Positions 1 to 10,489 are shown, counted from the first letter of the stretch. The stretch: DNA of 64,000 nucleotides from KBS-96 sp964247975 (GCA_964247975.1 CAXTWH010000018.1:1-64000), one strand, 5' to 3'. Program-made: numbers and translations. The notes: generated by a model from the sequence alone, not told the origin.

Positions 1-625
1 CGGAACAAAACGTTAACCTTGCAATCTCAATTTACAGAAACGATGTTACACGAACTTTTGCCGGCGTTGACCGCACTTTACCCGGAACTGTCATTGATCT
101 GTTATTAACGGATCACATACTTGACCTTGTGACGGAGCGGATTGATGTGGCGATCCGCTTGGGACCATTGATTCCGGATTAATGGCGCAACGCCTCACCC
201 CTATGGTTAGTAAGGTATGTGCCAGCGCAGCCTATCTGGCGGAGAATGGAAAGCCTGAGCATCCGGAACAGCTAGCAGCGCACAACTATTTGCTTTTAGA
301 AATGCCAGAGTTTAGCGGGACTTGGCGCTTCGAGGCATCTGATGGTAAGCGGTTGGACGTTGCGGTAAAGGGTTCTTTGCGAAGTTCAAATGCAATTGCT
401 TTAAAGTAATGTGCGCTGGCTGGAGCAGGAATGATTTTACAAGCGACCTGGATTGTCAGCCCCGAGATTCAGAGTGGGCAGTTAGTTGATTTGTTTCCTG
501 ATTACAAAGCCACCGCTGCTTCCTTTGAGGACCCAGCCATGTGGATTCTATATCCTTCACGAACGTATGTGCCGGAAATGGTCCGTATGTTTGTGTTATT
601 TCTGAAAAAGCACGTCACAAGTTAA
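1..625 (+). pseudogene. LysR-family regulator remnant, C-terminal effector domain, 5' end outside window
   Basis: The three frames together spell a LysR substrate-binding domain: LPALTALYPELSL in one frame, then DLLLTDHILDLVTERID and VAIRLGPLIPD in a second, then MAQRLTPMVSKVCASAAYL in a third. The last frame is cut by an in-frame TAA at 407-409 and resumes at 431 with ILQATWIVSPEIQSGQLV, ending at 625. That is two frame changes (near 105-115 and near 180) plus one nonsense codon, so no functional regulator can be made. The DNA-binding half would lie left of the window. The decay pattern is seen directly; the family call rests on the motif order typical of LysR effector domains. Confidence 0.75.
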
Positions 626-678
626 TTGTTCAAGCGCAGAACCGGCATACCTTATTTCCATCCAGCGCATATCAGCTC

Positions 679-712
679 TTGACATTGCCTATTCAAATGT
701 ATGTAGATACAT
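679..712 (+). promoter_or_regulatory. Promoter with MarR-type operator dyad
   Basis: A consensus -35 box TTGACA lies at 679-684, with a plausible -10 at 702-709 (TGTAGA or TAGATA). A perfect dyad, ATGTAT-GTAG-ATACAT, spans 697-712 and covers the -10 region. Sixteen-base dyads over the core promoter are usual targets of MarR dimers, and a MarR gene is the second cistron of this unit, so negative autoregulation is the natural inference. The predicted transcription start falls at or next to the ATG at 715. Confidence 0.55.
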
Positions 713-714
713 AT

Positions 715-1119
715 ATGTTCCTCAAACAGCTTTTGTTTCTTGCCCCGCTTCTGACACTCTCTGTTCTGGCGCAAACTCCTTCGCCCACCACCATGACCGG
801 CCCGACTACTCGCGTTCTTGCCATCGGCCACATGGCTGCTGGCGCTACGCGCGACAAAGTGATGCCGGTGATGCAACGCGAAGTCCGCGCCACCGTTCGC
901 TTGTATCTAGCAGGAAAGCTTGACCAGTGGTTTGTGCGCCGCGATCAGAACGGTGTTGTTTTTCTGTTGAACGTGTCCACTGTGGAGGAAGCGCGCGCTT
1001 TGCTCGGAAAGTTACCACTTGACGAGGAAAAACTGATGGAATTTGACTTGATCCCGCTCGGCCCGCTGAGCCCGCTTGGGCTGCTGCTTCAGGAAAATGG
1101 AGGCAGCATAACAAAATGA
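715..1119 (+). CDS. Secreted muconolactone-isomerase/YCII-like small protein
   Basis: This 134-residue protein starts with a hydrophobic signal peptide (FLKQLLFLAPLLTLSVLAQ, residues 2-20). A compact domain follows with the pattern VRLYLAGKLDQWF, GVVFLLNVSTVEEARALL and LMEFDLIPLGPLSPLGLLL, which recalls muconolactone delta-isomerase/YCII-like ferredoxin-fold proteins. The function is unknown and no catalytic claim is made. An upstream in-frame ATG at 541 lies inside the LysR relic and would destroy the signal peptide, so 715 is preferred. No Shine-Dalgarno precedes 715. The stop overlaps the start of the MarR gene (ATGA), so the two are translationally coupled. Confidence 0.7.
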   Translation: MFLKQLLFLAPLLTLSVLAQTPSPTTMTGPTTRVLAIGHMAAGATRDKVMPVMQREVRATVRLYLAGKLDQWFVRRDQNGVVFLLNVSTVEEARALLGKLPLDEEKLMEFDLIPLGPLSPLGLLLQENGGSITK

Positions 1120-1544
1120 AATGCTTGTGCGCCGGCACGCGCCATGCTGCGCGTTTGTTGACGCGGTATTACGAAGAAGAGCTGCGGCCTGCAAACCTGA
1201 CTCCAGCACAGTTCGAACTCCTGAGCACACTGGCTGCTCGTCCTGTTTGGTCGCAATCCGATTTAGCTGAATTCTTGGATCTGGACCAAACAACCTTATC
1301 GAGAAATTTGAAAATTCTGATCGAACGCAAATGGGTCAAACGAAGCGCATCCGTCAAAGACCAGCGGCAAGCCTGCTACTCACTTGCGGCCGAAGGCCGG
1401 AAGGCCTGGCAAGCTGCGCTGCCCCATTGGGAGCGCGCGCAAGCTGCTATGCAGCAGAATTTAGGGGCTGACTGGCAGGTTGTCTGGTCCGCCCTGGAAC
1501 GATTAACCAGTGCCATATCAGAAAAGGGCAGCCATGCAGGATGA
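1116..1544 (+). CDS. MarR-family transcriptional regulator
   Basis: This 142-residue winged-helix regulator has the MarR layout. An N-terminal dimerisation helix (residues 7-25) is followed by LTPAQFELLSTLA, the recognition segment SQSDLAEFLDLDQTTLSRNLKILIERKWVKR (about 47-77), the wing with DQRQACYSLAAEGRKAW, and a C-terminal helix. It overlaps the upstream small secreted protein by four bases, so both come from the promoter at 679-709. The dyad there is the likely operator, giving autoregulation. The ligand cannot be deduced. A terminator hairpin overlaps the last codons. Confidence 0.85.
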   Translation: MKCLCAGTRHAARLLTRYYEEELRPANLTPAQFELLSTLAARPVWSQSDLAEFLDLDQTTLSRNLKILIERKWVKRSASVKDQRQACYSLAAEGRKAWQAALPHWERAQAAMQQNLGADWQVVWSALERLTSAISEKGSHAG

Positions 1545-1558
1545 CCGCCCTTTTGTTT

Positions 1559-1560
<2 letters not shown>
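1522..1560 (+). terminator. Rho-independent terminator of the MarR unit
   Basis: An 8-bp perfect stem AAAAGGGC/GCCCTTTT (1522-1529 with 1547-1554) is followed by GTTTTT. The hairpin includes the final codons of the MarR gene and abuts the convergent transketolase stop. Confidence 0.7.
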
Positions 1561-3694
<2,134 letters not shown>

Positions 3695-4045
3695 AATTTG
3701 CTCCTTCCAATCAATGTTCTAGATCCAGAAACGTGGATTTTGTATTCAAAAACGCAGAACCAGGCTTGAAACTTCTTAAAGCGCGGCAGCACAGATTCCA
3801 CCTTTATCACTATCCCATTCAAGTTGTTTCTTTTTGAAGCCGGTGAAGTATTTGGGAAGAATCAATTTTTCCTCACTCGAATTGTTTCATTCGGGTCAAC
3901 AAGGGCGAATAAAAGAAGGACTTATTACCTGGGAGATAAAACAAGATGTTGTTTCGAGTTGAAATGCTTTTGGCCCAAAGCCGTCCTGGATGTAGGGCGT
4001 TGTGCAAAGCAACGTTTGGAAGATTAACCTCGTAAAGTTAAAACA
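3695..4045. other. Divergent intergenic region tkt/malQ
   Basis: This 351-bp stretch holds the transketolase Shine-Dalgarno (AAGGAG on the minus strand, about 3702-3707) and must hold both promoters. A 67-codon plus-strand ORF at 3824-4027 has no ribosome site and no recognisable similarity, so it is treated as chance. No riboswitch or hairpin of note was seen. Confidence 0.5.
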
Positions 4046-5944
4046 GTGAGTAAGTTAAGACAAACAGACCCTTGGGGCATTGATCAGTCCTACCAGGACG
4101 GCAGAGAAAAATGGCACGACGTTTCGGAGGAAACAAAGCAAAAGCTGGTGAAAGCCATGAACACCGGCGGCGCGGCTCAGCCTCCTGAACCGAACCTGAA
4201 AATCATCACGCAGGGGAAAAACACGCCGCTTGATAGTTCGGCGGAATTGATTCTGGAAGACAACACGGTTTTAAAGATAGTAGATCAGATTCCTCCTGAC
4301 GTTTCGCTTGGTTATCATACGCTTCGTTTCCGCAGCGGCGAAGAAACGCGCTTGATCGTGGTTCCTCCTCGTTGCTTTCTGCCGGAGGAGTTTCATATCT
4401 GGGGATGGGCTTTACAACTGTATTCGCTGCGCTCAAGTAAAAGCTGGGGCATCGGTGATTTTGCGGACTTCCGCCGATTTTCGAACTGGGCTGCCGACAA
4501 ATTTGGGTCGGAAATTGTAATGACTAATCCGCTGGATGCTGCCGGTCCGGGCATTCCTCAACAAGCCAGCCCATATTCACCAACCAGCCGCATTTACCGG
4601 AATTTGTTGTTTCTGCGCATTAGCGAAATTGATGGGACCACCGAATATGCCAGTAATCTGGGACAGTTCAACCGCGAAGGCGCGGCGTTAAACCAGGAGC
4701 CTTTGATTGATCGGGACCGTATCTACCAGCTTAAATTCAAGGCGCTCGACGCGATCTGGCAGAAAGCCCGGCAGCATGTGGATTTCAGCCAATACGAAAA
4801 ACAGCAAGGCGAACCGCTGGAGCGTTTTGCTGTTTACTGCGTTCTGGCCGAAAAGCACGGAGCTAACTGGCGGAAATGGCCGCAGGAGTTTTCCCGGCCA
4901 GATAGTGAAGCGGTGAAGCGCGTTAGCGCGGCGGAAGCGGACCGGGTTCGTTTCCATAAGTGGATTCAATGGCTGCTCGAACAGCAGCTTTCACGGGCTT
5001 GCGATCGCCGCCCGGTTTTGATGCAGGATCTGCCGATTGGCGTTGATCCTAGCGGCGCGGATGCTTGGGCCTTGCAGGATTTGTTTGCGCAAGGCGTCAG
5101 CGTCGGAGCGCCACCCGACATCTTCAACACGCAAGGACAGGATTGGGGTTTGCAGCCTTTCATTCCTTATAAGCTGAGAAATGCCGGTTACGAGCCGTTT
5201 GTGCGTATCATCCGGGCGAACATGAGCCATTCCGCCGCGCTTCGCATTGATCATGTGATGGGGCTGTTCCGCTTGTTCTGGATACCGGAAGGCGCGGAAA
5301 GGGTGAATGGCACTTACGTGCATTACCGGCCTGAGGAAATGTTGGCCATTCTTGCGCTGGAAAGCGCGCGCGCAAAAGCATTCGTGGTGGGGGAAGACCT
5401 GGGCACTGTGGAAGAAGGAGTGCGGGAAGCAATGGCCGACCGGGGCGTGCTTTCTTATAAAGTCATGTGGTTTGAAAAAGATCATCCCCGAACTTATATT
5501 CCGAACGCGCTGGCTGCTGTCACAACTCACGACTTGCCGACAGTGGCCGGTTTGTGGTCCGGCGCTGATTTGAAGGAACAACAGGAGCGGAACTTAAATC
5601 CAAATGTGAAAGGCATTGAAGAAAGCCGGGAATCACTGCGCCAGCTTACAAAAGCAGAAGAAAACACCCCGATTTCTGAAATCGTGTTGAATGCTTACGA
5701 AGCTTTAGCCGAAGCGCCTTCCGCAGTGGTGATTGTTGCTATGGAGGATGCCTTGTTAATGGAAAAACGTCCTAACTTGCCGGGAACCCTGAGTGAGCAG
5801 CGGCCTAACTGGGCGATGCCGCTGGCAAAATCTCTGGAGCAGATTGAAGAAGACCCGTTTATTCAGAAGTTAGCCGGGCGCATCAATAAAGTCCGGTCAG
5901 AAAATCTATCTGGTCAACCGGCGGCAGCATCCAGCAAGCGTTAA
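4046..5944 (+). CDS. malQ: 4-alpha-glucanotransferase (amylomaltase, GH77)
   Basis: A cytoplasmic disproportionating enzyme that transfers alpha-1,4-glucan segments in maltodextrin/glycogen turnover. The 632-residue protein has GH77 landmarks: WGWALQLYSLRSSKSWGIGDFAD, SPYSPTSR, DLPIGVDPSGADAW, and GAPPDIFNTQGQDWG. The catalytic triad is visible as Asp402 (LRIDHVMG), Glu450 (VVGEDLGT) and Asp496 (TTHDLPT). An N-terminal extension of about 110 residues (beta-sandwich-like) precedes the barrel, as in longer bacterial MalQ. The start codon is GTG at 4046, with no strong Shine-Dalgarno. It stands alone; no glycogen gene adjoins it. Confidence 0.93.
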   Translation: MSKLRQTDPWGIDQSYQDGREKWHDVSEETKQKLVKAMNTGGAAQPPEPNLKIITQGKNTPLDSSAELILEDNTVLKIVDQIPPDVSLGYHTLRFRSGEETRLIVVPPRCFLPEEFHIWGWALQLYSLRSSKSWGIGDFADFRRFSNWAADKFGSEIVMTNPLDAAGPGIPQQASPYSPTSRIYRNLLFLRISEIDGTTEYASNLGQFNREGAALNQEPLIDRDRIYQLKFKALDAIWQKARQHVDFSQYEKQQGEPLERFAVYCVLAEKHGANWRKWPQEFSRPDSEAVKRVSAAEADRVRFHKWIQWLLEQQLSRACDRRPVLMQDLPIGVDPSGADAWALQDLFAQGVSVGAPPDIFNTQGQDWGLQPFIPYKLRNAGYEPFVRIIRANMSHSAALRIDHVMGLFRLFWIPEGAERVNGTYVHYRPEEMLAILALESARAKAFVVGEDLGTVEEGVREAMADRGVLSYKVMWFEKDHPRTYIPNALAAVTTHDLPTVAGLWSGADLKEQQERNLNPNVKGIEESRESLRQLTKAEENTPISEIVLNAYEALAEAPSAVVIVAMEDALLMEKRPNLPGTLSEQRPNWAMPLAKSLEQIEEDPFIQKLAGRINKVRSENLSGQPAAASSKR

Positions 5945-5951
5945 ATAATCC

Positions 5952-6005
5952 GGGTGCGTTCACCGGACGCGAATTGAAAGAAACTTCAATTGGCTGAACG
6001 CATCC
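5952..6005 (+). repeat. Nested inverted repeat in malQ-downstream leader
   Basis: The outer arms GGGTGCGTTCA (5952-5962) and TGAACGCATCC (5995-6005) pair over 11 bp with one G-T. Inside, AATTGAA (5972-5978) and TTCAATT (5985-5991) form a second perfect stem around AGAAAC. No U-tract follows, so it is not a classic terminator. It ends about 12 bases before the GAGGAG ribosome site of the next gene and could stabilise or attenuate the transcript. Confidence 0.5.
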
Positions 6006-6024
6006 TATTCGCGAGGAGCAAACA

Positions 6025-6300
6025 ATGAGTACACCCCCACAATTAGTTAAGGAACCGCGCACCGGCCCGCGTGAAGAGCATCGTGAAGGCTTTGTAGCTC
6101 GCAGCATTGAGTCGCAAACTGCCAAATTACCGTCAGACACCTGGTTGTGGGCAGCCTTTGGCTCTATTGGGCTGTCACTGTTTTTCCAGATGACCGGAGA
6201 CGATAGAAAAGCAAATTTCGTCGGCCACTGGGCGCCGACTTTTCTTCTGCTCGGCTTGTACAACAAACTAGTAAAACTGCACGGTTCGGAAGGCGTTTAG
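6025..6300 (+). CDS. Small two-helix membrane protein, unknown
   Basis: This 91-residue protein has a charged N-terminal half (PRTGPREEHREGF) and two hydrophobic stretches: TWLWAAFGSIGLSLFFQM (about 43-60) and HWAPTFLLLGLYNKLV (about 72-87). These are separated by GDDRKANFV, as expected for a small inner-membrane hairpin. A good Shine-Dalgarno (GAGGAG, 8 bases upstream) supports the ATG at 6025. The family is not recognised. It lies 80 bp after malQ on the same strand and converges with the TSUP gene. Confidence 0.7.
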   Translation: MSTPPQLVKEPRTGPREEHREGFVARSIESQTAKLPSDTWLWAAFGSIGLSLFFQMTGDDRKANFVGHWAPTFLLLGLYNKLVKLHGSEGV

Positions 6301-6302
6301 TT

Positions 6303-7139
6303 TTACTGTATTTTCAAATTGTTCGGCTTCTTTGCCCATACTCTTGCATTGGTATGAAGTGTGCGCAGGGAAGCCGATTGTTTTTCCCGGCTTTGATTGA
6401 GACCGCGATAGCACAGTTGCACTCCTAACAGAATCAAAACTACTAGCAGAGCCAAACGAAGCGGCCGCTGTGCAATTCTTCCGGCCAGCATCGATCCAGC
6501 CGCCGCGCCCATAATTCCCCCTGTAGCCAGTAACAATAACAGATGCGGATCGTAATTGCCCATGCTGATATGGAGTCCGCTACCGACAAAGGCAAGCGCC
6601 AAGCCGAAACAAAGATCAGTGCCGACAACTTCGGCTGCCCCGAGAGTTGTGAATCCCAGCAAAAGGAGGGAACCTAAAGCTCCCGCGCCGGCTGAAGAAA
6701 AACCAACTTCCAAGCCAATCAAAAAAGCAAATACAGGCAGATACTGTGCGCGATCGCGAACTGATGAGCCGGATCGCCTTTGAAACATTCGCCACAAGTG
6801 GAAAGCGGCAGTAAGAGCAATTAAAGCTCCAAGTGAAAGATTAATCAGATCCTGCCGTGCTTCGCGCTCCAAACGGTCCAGCAGCAGCGAACCAATGACT
6901 ACGCCCGGAATGCCGCCGTAGAGCAAATATCGAAGCACCCGGTAATCTACTTGCCGCCGCCATAAGTAAACCGGCGTGGAAACGCATTTCACGATAAAGC
7001 CGAATGCCAGCGCCGTTCCCACTGCCCTTGCAGGCAGCACGCTTGTTGTCAGCAGCAGAAGCGGCGTAGTCATGCTGCCTGCTCCCACTCCGGTCAAAGC
7101 GATGGCAAACGCGATCAGAAAGCCTAAAATGACTTCCAC
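6303..7139 (-). CDS. TSUP-family anion permease (TauE/SafE)
   Basis: A polytopic inner-membrane protein of 278 residues with the TSUP hallmark GVGAGSMTTPLLLL near the N-terminus and its repeat GFSSAGAGALGSLLLL in the second half. Members of the family move sulfite, sulfate or organosulfonates. The start is GTG at 7139, one base after the cysH stop, so it is the last gene of the cysD-cysN-cysH transcript and translationally coupled. That context favours sulfate uptake or sulfite efflux. No ABC sulfate transporter is present here, so sulfate uptake is a reasonable inference, not proof. Confidence 0.85.
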   Translation of the reverse strand: MEVILGFLIAFAIALTGVGAGSMTTPLLLLTTSVLPARAVGTALAFGFIVKCVSTPVYLWRRQVDYRVLRYLLYGGIPGVVIGSLLLDRLEREARQDLINLSLGALIALTAAFHLWRMFQRRSGSSVRDRAQYLPVFAFLIGLEVGFSSAGAGALGSLLLLGFTTLGAAEVVGTDLCFGLALAFVGSGLHISMGNYDPHLLLLLATGGIMGAAAGSMLAGRIAQRPLRLALLVVLILLGVQLCYRGLNQSREKQSASLRTLHTNARVWAKKPNNLKIQ

Positions 7140-7142
7140 GAT

Positions 7143-7808
7143 TTAATCCTCAGCGATGTGAATACCGCACTCAATCTTGCGACCGGACCAGCGGCCTGAA
7201 CGCAAATTTTCAGGATCAATCGGCAGCAGTGTGCAAGGCTGGCAGCCAATACTGGTGAAGCCCTGTTCGTACAAGGGCAGCAGCGGAATGTTATGTTGTT
7301 TGGCAAAACTCCACACGTCCCGGTCGCTCCAGGAAGCCAGCGGGCTTACCTTCGGAATTCGTTTGCCGCTCGGCAGCGGAAAAACATCCTGTACCGCAAG
7401 ATTGGCGCGAGTCGGCGATTGCACGCGGCGCAATCCGGTAAACCAGGCATCATAATTTTCTAAAACATCAAAAAGCGGCTGCACTTTGCGCAGTTTGCAG
7501 CATTGGTCAGGCGCTGTTCGATGCAGCAAGGCAAATTCGCTTTCCTGCTCCGCCACGGTGCGCTTAGGGATAACGTTCACCAGATTCAAGCCGTAGCGGG
7601 CAGTCATGTCATCCCGGTATTGGTAAGTCTCGGCAAAATGATAGCCGGTTTCGAGAAACAAAACCGGAATGTGCGGCGCTTGTTCACGAACCATGTGCAG
7701 CGCCACCATGTCTTCCGCTTGAAAACTGCAAGTGAAACAAGGTGCGGAGAATGCCGCCAGAGTTTCTGTAACTGCTTCTCGCGCTTCGGCTAAAACATCA
7801 ACGCTCAT
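7143..7808 (-). CDS. cysH: Adenylylsulfate (APS) reductase, Fe-S type
   Basis: Reduces APS to sulfite in assimilatory sulfate reduction. The 221 residues carry the PP-loop-like start SFQAEDMVALHMV, FLETGYHFAETYQYRD, and the [4Fe-4S] ligands Cys103-Cys104 and Cys189-x2-Cys192 (SIGCQPC). The catalytic Cys214 is in KIECGIH. The CC/CxxC pair marks the APS-using branch; PAPS reductases lack it. Longer in-frame starts run into cysN; ATG 7808 has GAGG eight bases upstream and gives the family length. The gene lies 19 bp after cysN and is followed by the TSUP permease. Confidence 0.93.
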   Translation of the reverse strand: MSVDVLAEAREAVTETLAAFSAPCFTCSFQAEDMVALHMVREQAPHIPVLFLETGYHFAETYQYRDDMTARYGLNLVNVIPKRTVAEQESEFALLHRTAPDQCCKLRKVQPLFDVLENYDAWFTGLRRVQSPTRANLAVQDVFPLPSGKRIPKVSPLASWSDRDVWSFAKQHNIPLLPLYEQGFTSIGCQPCTLLPIDPENLRSGRWSGRKIECGIHIAED

Positions 7809-7827
7809 GCTTACTGCCTCGTTAGAT

Positions 7828-9534
7828 TCAGATGCCTTCACTTTCGCTCCACATTTCCCCAGTAAGAATCTGCGCTTGCTCCAGAATGCTGATAATGGTT
7901 CCTGCCGCTTCTGCATCGCTCACGGGAAGCTCCGGCAAAGCCACTTCCGCTTCTCCATCCGCCGCTAAGATCTGGAAAGAATGCTGGTGCTCATCAGCCA
8001 CAAGAACCAGAATTCCTGATCGGCGGATCGTTTCGGACCACGCCTCGTTCCATTGTTCAAACAGCACCACCGTTGAACCGCGATCAAAAAGAATGCGTTC
8101 CACCAGTTGCGCCAGGCTTTTACGCTCGCCAAGCCGGATCACCGCGCCCTGATGCTTCCAACGCGCCGTACGTTCGTTCGCGGTAACAGGTTCTCTTGTT
8201 GCAGCAACTCCAGCGCCGGTTCTTGAAGCATCGCGGGCTGCTCCCACAATCATGCCGGCGGCGACCGTGCTGTTAGCAACCGGATCAATCAGAATGAAAC
8301 TTCCGGTGCCGCGATTGTCCTTGTAGCTATCAAAATACAAGGCCCGCGCCGTTTCCAGCCGCACCCGTCCAATTTGGTTCATTTCCAGCTTTGCGGCAGT
8401 GTCATGGGCCAGCGTGTTGATGTTTACGGCGTAGTGAATGTTCTTCACTTCCGCCCATTCCTGATGCGTGGTGTGTTTTAAGCGATAGCGTTTTGCAGAA
8501 TCGAGTGGTTCTTCGTTTAACCACACAATCGTGGCGTCAAACAGACGCGCTATCACCGGGGGCTGTCTTACCGACGAAATCAGGTCGCCGCGCACAATAT
8601 CAATTTCATCTTGAAGCGTCAAAGTCACCGATTGCGGCGCGTGCGCTTCGGAAAGATGGCCGTCGAACGTCACAATCTCTTTCACGCGAGTGCTGCGCCC
8701 GGAAGGCAGAATCGTAACGCTGTCGCCTGCGCGAATTGTGCCGGATGCGATCTGCCCCGCATAGCCCCGGAAATCAAGATCAGGGCGCATAATGCGCTGC
8801 ACCGGAAAACGAAATGCGGTTTGTTCCGTCCGTGTTCCTACCGGAACGGTTTCCAGGTGTTCAATCAAGCTCGGCCCGTTGAACCACGGCATGTTTTCGC
8901 TTGGTTTGACCACGTTATCTCCTGCCAATGCGCTTAAGGGCAGGAAGTAAGGCTCGATGCGTTGAAACTGCGAAAGAAAACGGCGAAAGTCTTCTTCGAT
9001 ATTCCGGTAAACCGACTCGCTGTAATCAACCAAATCCATTTTGTTGACCGCGATCACCAGATTGGGTAATCCCAGAAGCGAAGCAATAAAGGAATGCCGT
9101 CTGGATTGCGGCAGCAGTCCTTTACGAGCATCCACCAGAATAATTGCCAGTTCCGCCGTGGAAGCCCCGGTCACCATGTTGCGGGTGTACTGCTCATGTC
9201 CCGGCGTGTCGGCAATGATAAATTTTCGCTTTGGCGTAGCAAAATATCGGTACGCCACATCAATCGTGATGCCTTGTTCGCGCTCGGCACGCAAGCCGTC
9301 CGTCAACAGGGAAAAGTCAATCGGACCGGCGTTGCGCCCCGCCGAAGCTTTAGTGACCGATTCGATCTGGTCCTCATAAACGCTGCGGGAATCATAAAGC
9401 AAGCGACCGATCAGCGTTGATTTGCCGTCATCCACGCTGCCGGCAGTAGTGAAGCGGAGCAGATCCTTTGCTTCATCCGCTTGCAGGAATTCCGCGAAGG
9501 ATAATTCCGGCGACGACGCGACGGTGGCTGCCAT
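7828..9534 (-). CDS. cysN: Sulfate adenylyltransferase large subunit with degenerate APS-kinase-like tail
   Basis: GTPase subunit of ATP sulfurylase. Residues 1-430 are a normal CysN: P-loop GSVDDGKSTLIGRLL, DTPGHEQYTRNMVTGAS, NKMDLVDYS, then beta-barrel domains ending in GMIVGAARD. Residues about 452-563 resemble an APS kinase (NERTARWKHQGAV, ERILFDRGSTVVLFE, SDAEAAGTIISILEQ). Where CysC has GLSGSGKS, this protein reads only LGERKSLAQ, so the kinase nucleotide site is gone. The start ATG overlaps the cysD stop (TAATG), and the ATG is required for the 1:1 CysD:CysN pair. With an APS-type reductase downstream, APS phosphorylation is not needed for assimilation. Confidence 0.92.
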   Translation of the reverse strand: MAATVASSPELSFAEFLQADEAKDLLRFTTAGSVDDGKSTLIGRLLYDSRSVYEDQIESVTKASAGRNAGPIDFSLLTDGLRAEREQGITIDVAYRYFATPKRKFIIADTPGHEQYTRNMVTGASTAELAIILVDARKGLLPQSRRHSFIASLLGLPNLVIAVNKMDLVDYSESVYRNIEEDFRRFLSQFQRIEPYFLPLSALAGDNVVKPSENMPWFNGPSLIEHLETVPVGTRTEQTAFRFPVQRIMRPDLDFRGYAGQIASGTIRAGDSVTILPSGRSTRVKEIVTFDGHLSEAHAPQSVTLTLQDEIDIVRGDLISSVRQPPVIARLFDATIVWLNEEPLDSAKRYRLKHTTHQEWAEVKNIHYAVNINTLAHDTAAKLEMNQIGRVRLETARALYFDSYKDNRGTGSFILIDPVANSTVAAGMIVGAARDASRTGAGVAATREPVTANERTARWKHQGAVIRLGERKSLAQLVERILFDRGSTVVLFEQWNEAWSETIRRSGILVLVADEHQHSFQILAADGEAEVALPELPVSDAEAAGTIISILEQAQILTGEMWSESEGI

Positions 9535-10436
9535 TAAAAATATCCTTCCTGTTTCTTTAATTCCATTGATCCTTCTGTGTCGTGATCAATCACCCGGTTC
9601 TGCCGCTCCGATCGGCGCATTGTGAATAATTCTTCAATGATTTTCGGTACCGTGTCCGCATCAGAGTAAATAGCTCCCGTACAAGGGCTACAACCCAGGC
9701 TTCGCATACGGCAGCGAACCATCTGCGGTTGTTCGCCCGGCAGTCTGGGAATAAACGGCTGCTCAGTGGAAAGCAGGGCATCGCCACGCACCAGCATCGG
9801 CCTTTCCTTCGCGTAATACAACGGCACAATCGGAATTTTTTCTACATGAATGTACTGCCACACATCCAACTCGGTCCAGTTGGAAAGCGGAAACACGCGC
9901 AGGCTTTCGCCCGGATCAATGCGTGCGTTGTACAAATTCCATAGCTCCGGACGTTGGTTACGCGGGTTCCATTGGCCGCGTACATCGCGAAACGAAAAAA
10001 TTCGTTCCTTAGCACGCGATTTTTCTTCATCGCGCCGCGCTCCGCCAATCGCGGCATCAAAGCCGCCTAGTCGCAAGCCGTCCAGCAGTGATTGAGTTTT
10101 CAATGCGCCGCAGCAGCGCTGCGTTCCCCAGTTAATTGGGGTTGCGCCATTGGCCAGCGCTGCCACATTTTTGTGAACAATTAGTTTTACGCCTAACTCC
10201 GCTGTGTACCGGTCGCGGAACTCAATCATTTCAGCAAACTTATAACCGGTGTCGATGTGCAGCAGAGGGAAAGGAATGGGACCCGGATAAAAGGCTTTCT
10301 GCGCCAGTCGCAGCAGCACCGAAGAATCTTTGCCAATGGAATAAAGCAGAACCGGTTTCTGGCATTCTGCCACAACCTCGCGCATGATCTGGATACTTTC
10401 GGCTTCCAAAAGCTGGAGGTGATTCAACGTGAACAT
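9534..10436 (-). CDS. cysD: Sulfate adenylyltransferase small subunit
   Basis: ATP pyrophosphatase-type catalytic subunit of ATP sulfurylase, making APS from sulfate and ATP with CysN. The 300 residues show the PP-loop SIGKDSSVLLRLA, then HIDTGYKFAEMIEFRDRY, TQRCCGALKTQSL, GGARRDEEKSRAKERIFSFRD, WNPRNQRPELWNLYN and the C-terminal GCSPCTGAI, all typical of CysD. Its stop overlaps the cysN start by one base. The nucleoside deaminase gene ends 53 bp upstream on the same strand; no terminator is visible between them, so read-through is possible. Confidence 0.95.
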   Translation of the reverse strand: MFTLNHLQLLEAESIQIMREVVAECQKPVLLYSIGKDSSVLLRLAQKAFYPGPIPFPLLHIDTGYKFAEMIEFRDRYTAELGVKLIVHKNVAALANGATPINWGTQRCCGALKTQSLLDGLRLGGFDAAIGGARRDEEKSRAKERIFSFRDVRGQWNPRNQRPELWNLYNARIDPGESLRVFPLSNWTELDVWQYIHVEKIPIVPLYYAKERPMLVRGDALLSTEQPFIPRLPGEQPQMVRCRMRSLGCSPCTGAIYSDADTVPKIIEELFTMRRSERQNRVIDHDTEGSMELKKQEGYF

Positions 10437-10489
10437 TCGTTTCGTTCATCCTAGCACGAAAACTTAATCACCCGGGTAGAACTAGAGAT

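Noticed and set aside
541..714. Upstream ATG giving a 192-residue form of the small secreted protein
   Set aside because: It lies in the LysR relic and removes the signal peptide from the N-terminus; ATG 715 follows the promoter.
3824..4027. 67-codon ORF upstream of malQ
   Set aside because: No ribosome site, no domain, in a divergent promoter region.
7809..7916. Longer cysH start giving 257 residues
   Set aside because: It would overlap cysN by 89 bases; ATG 7808 has a GAGG and matches family length.
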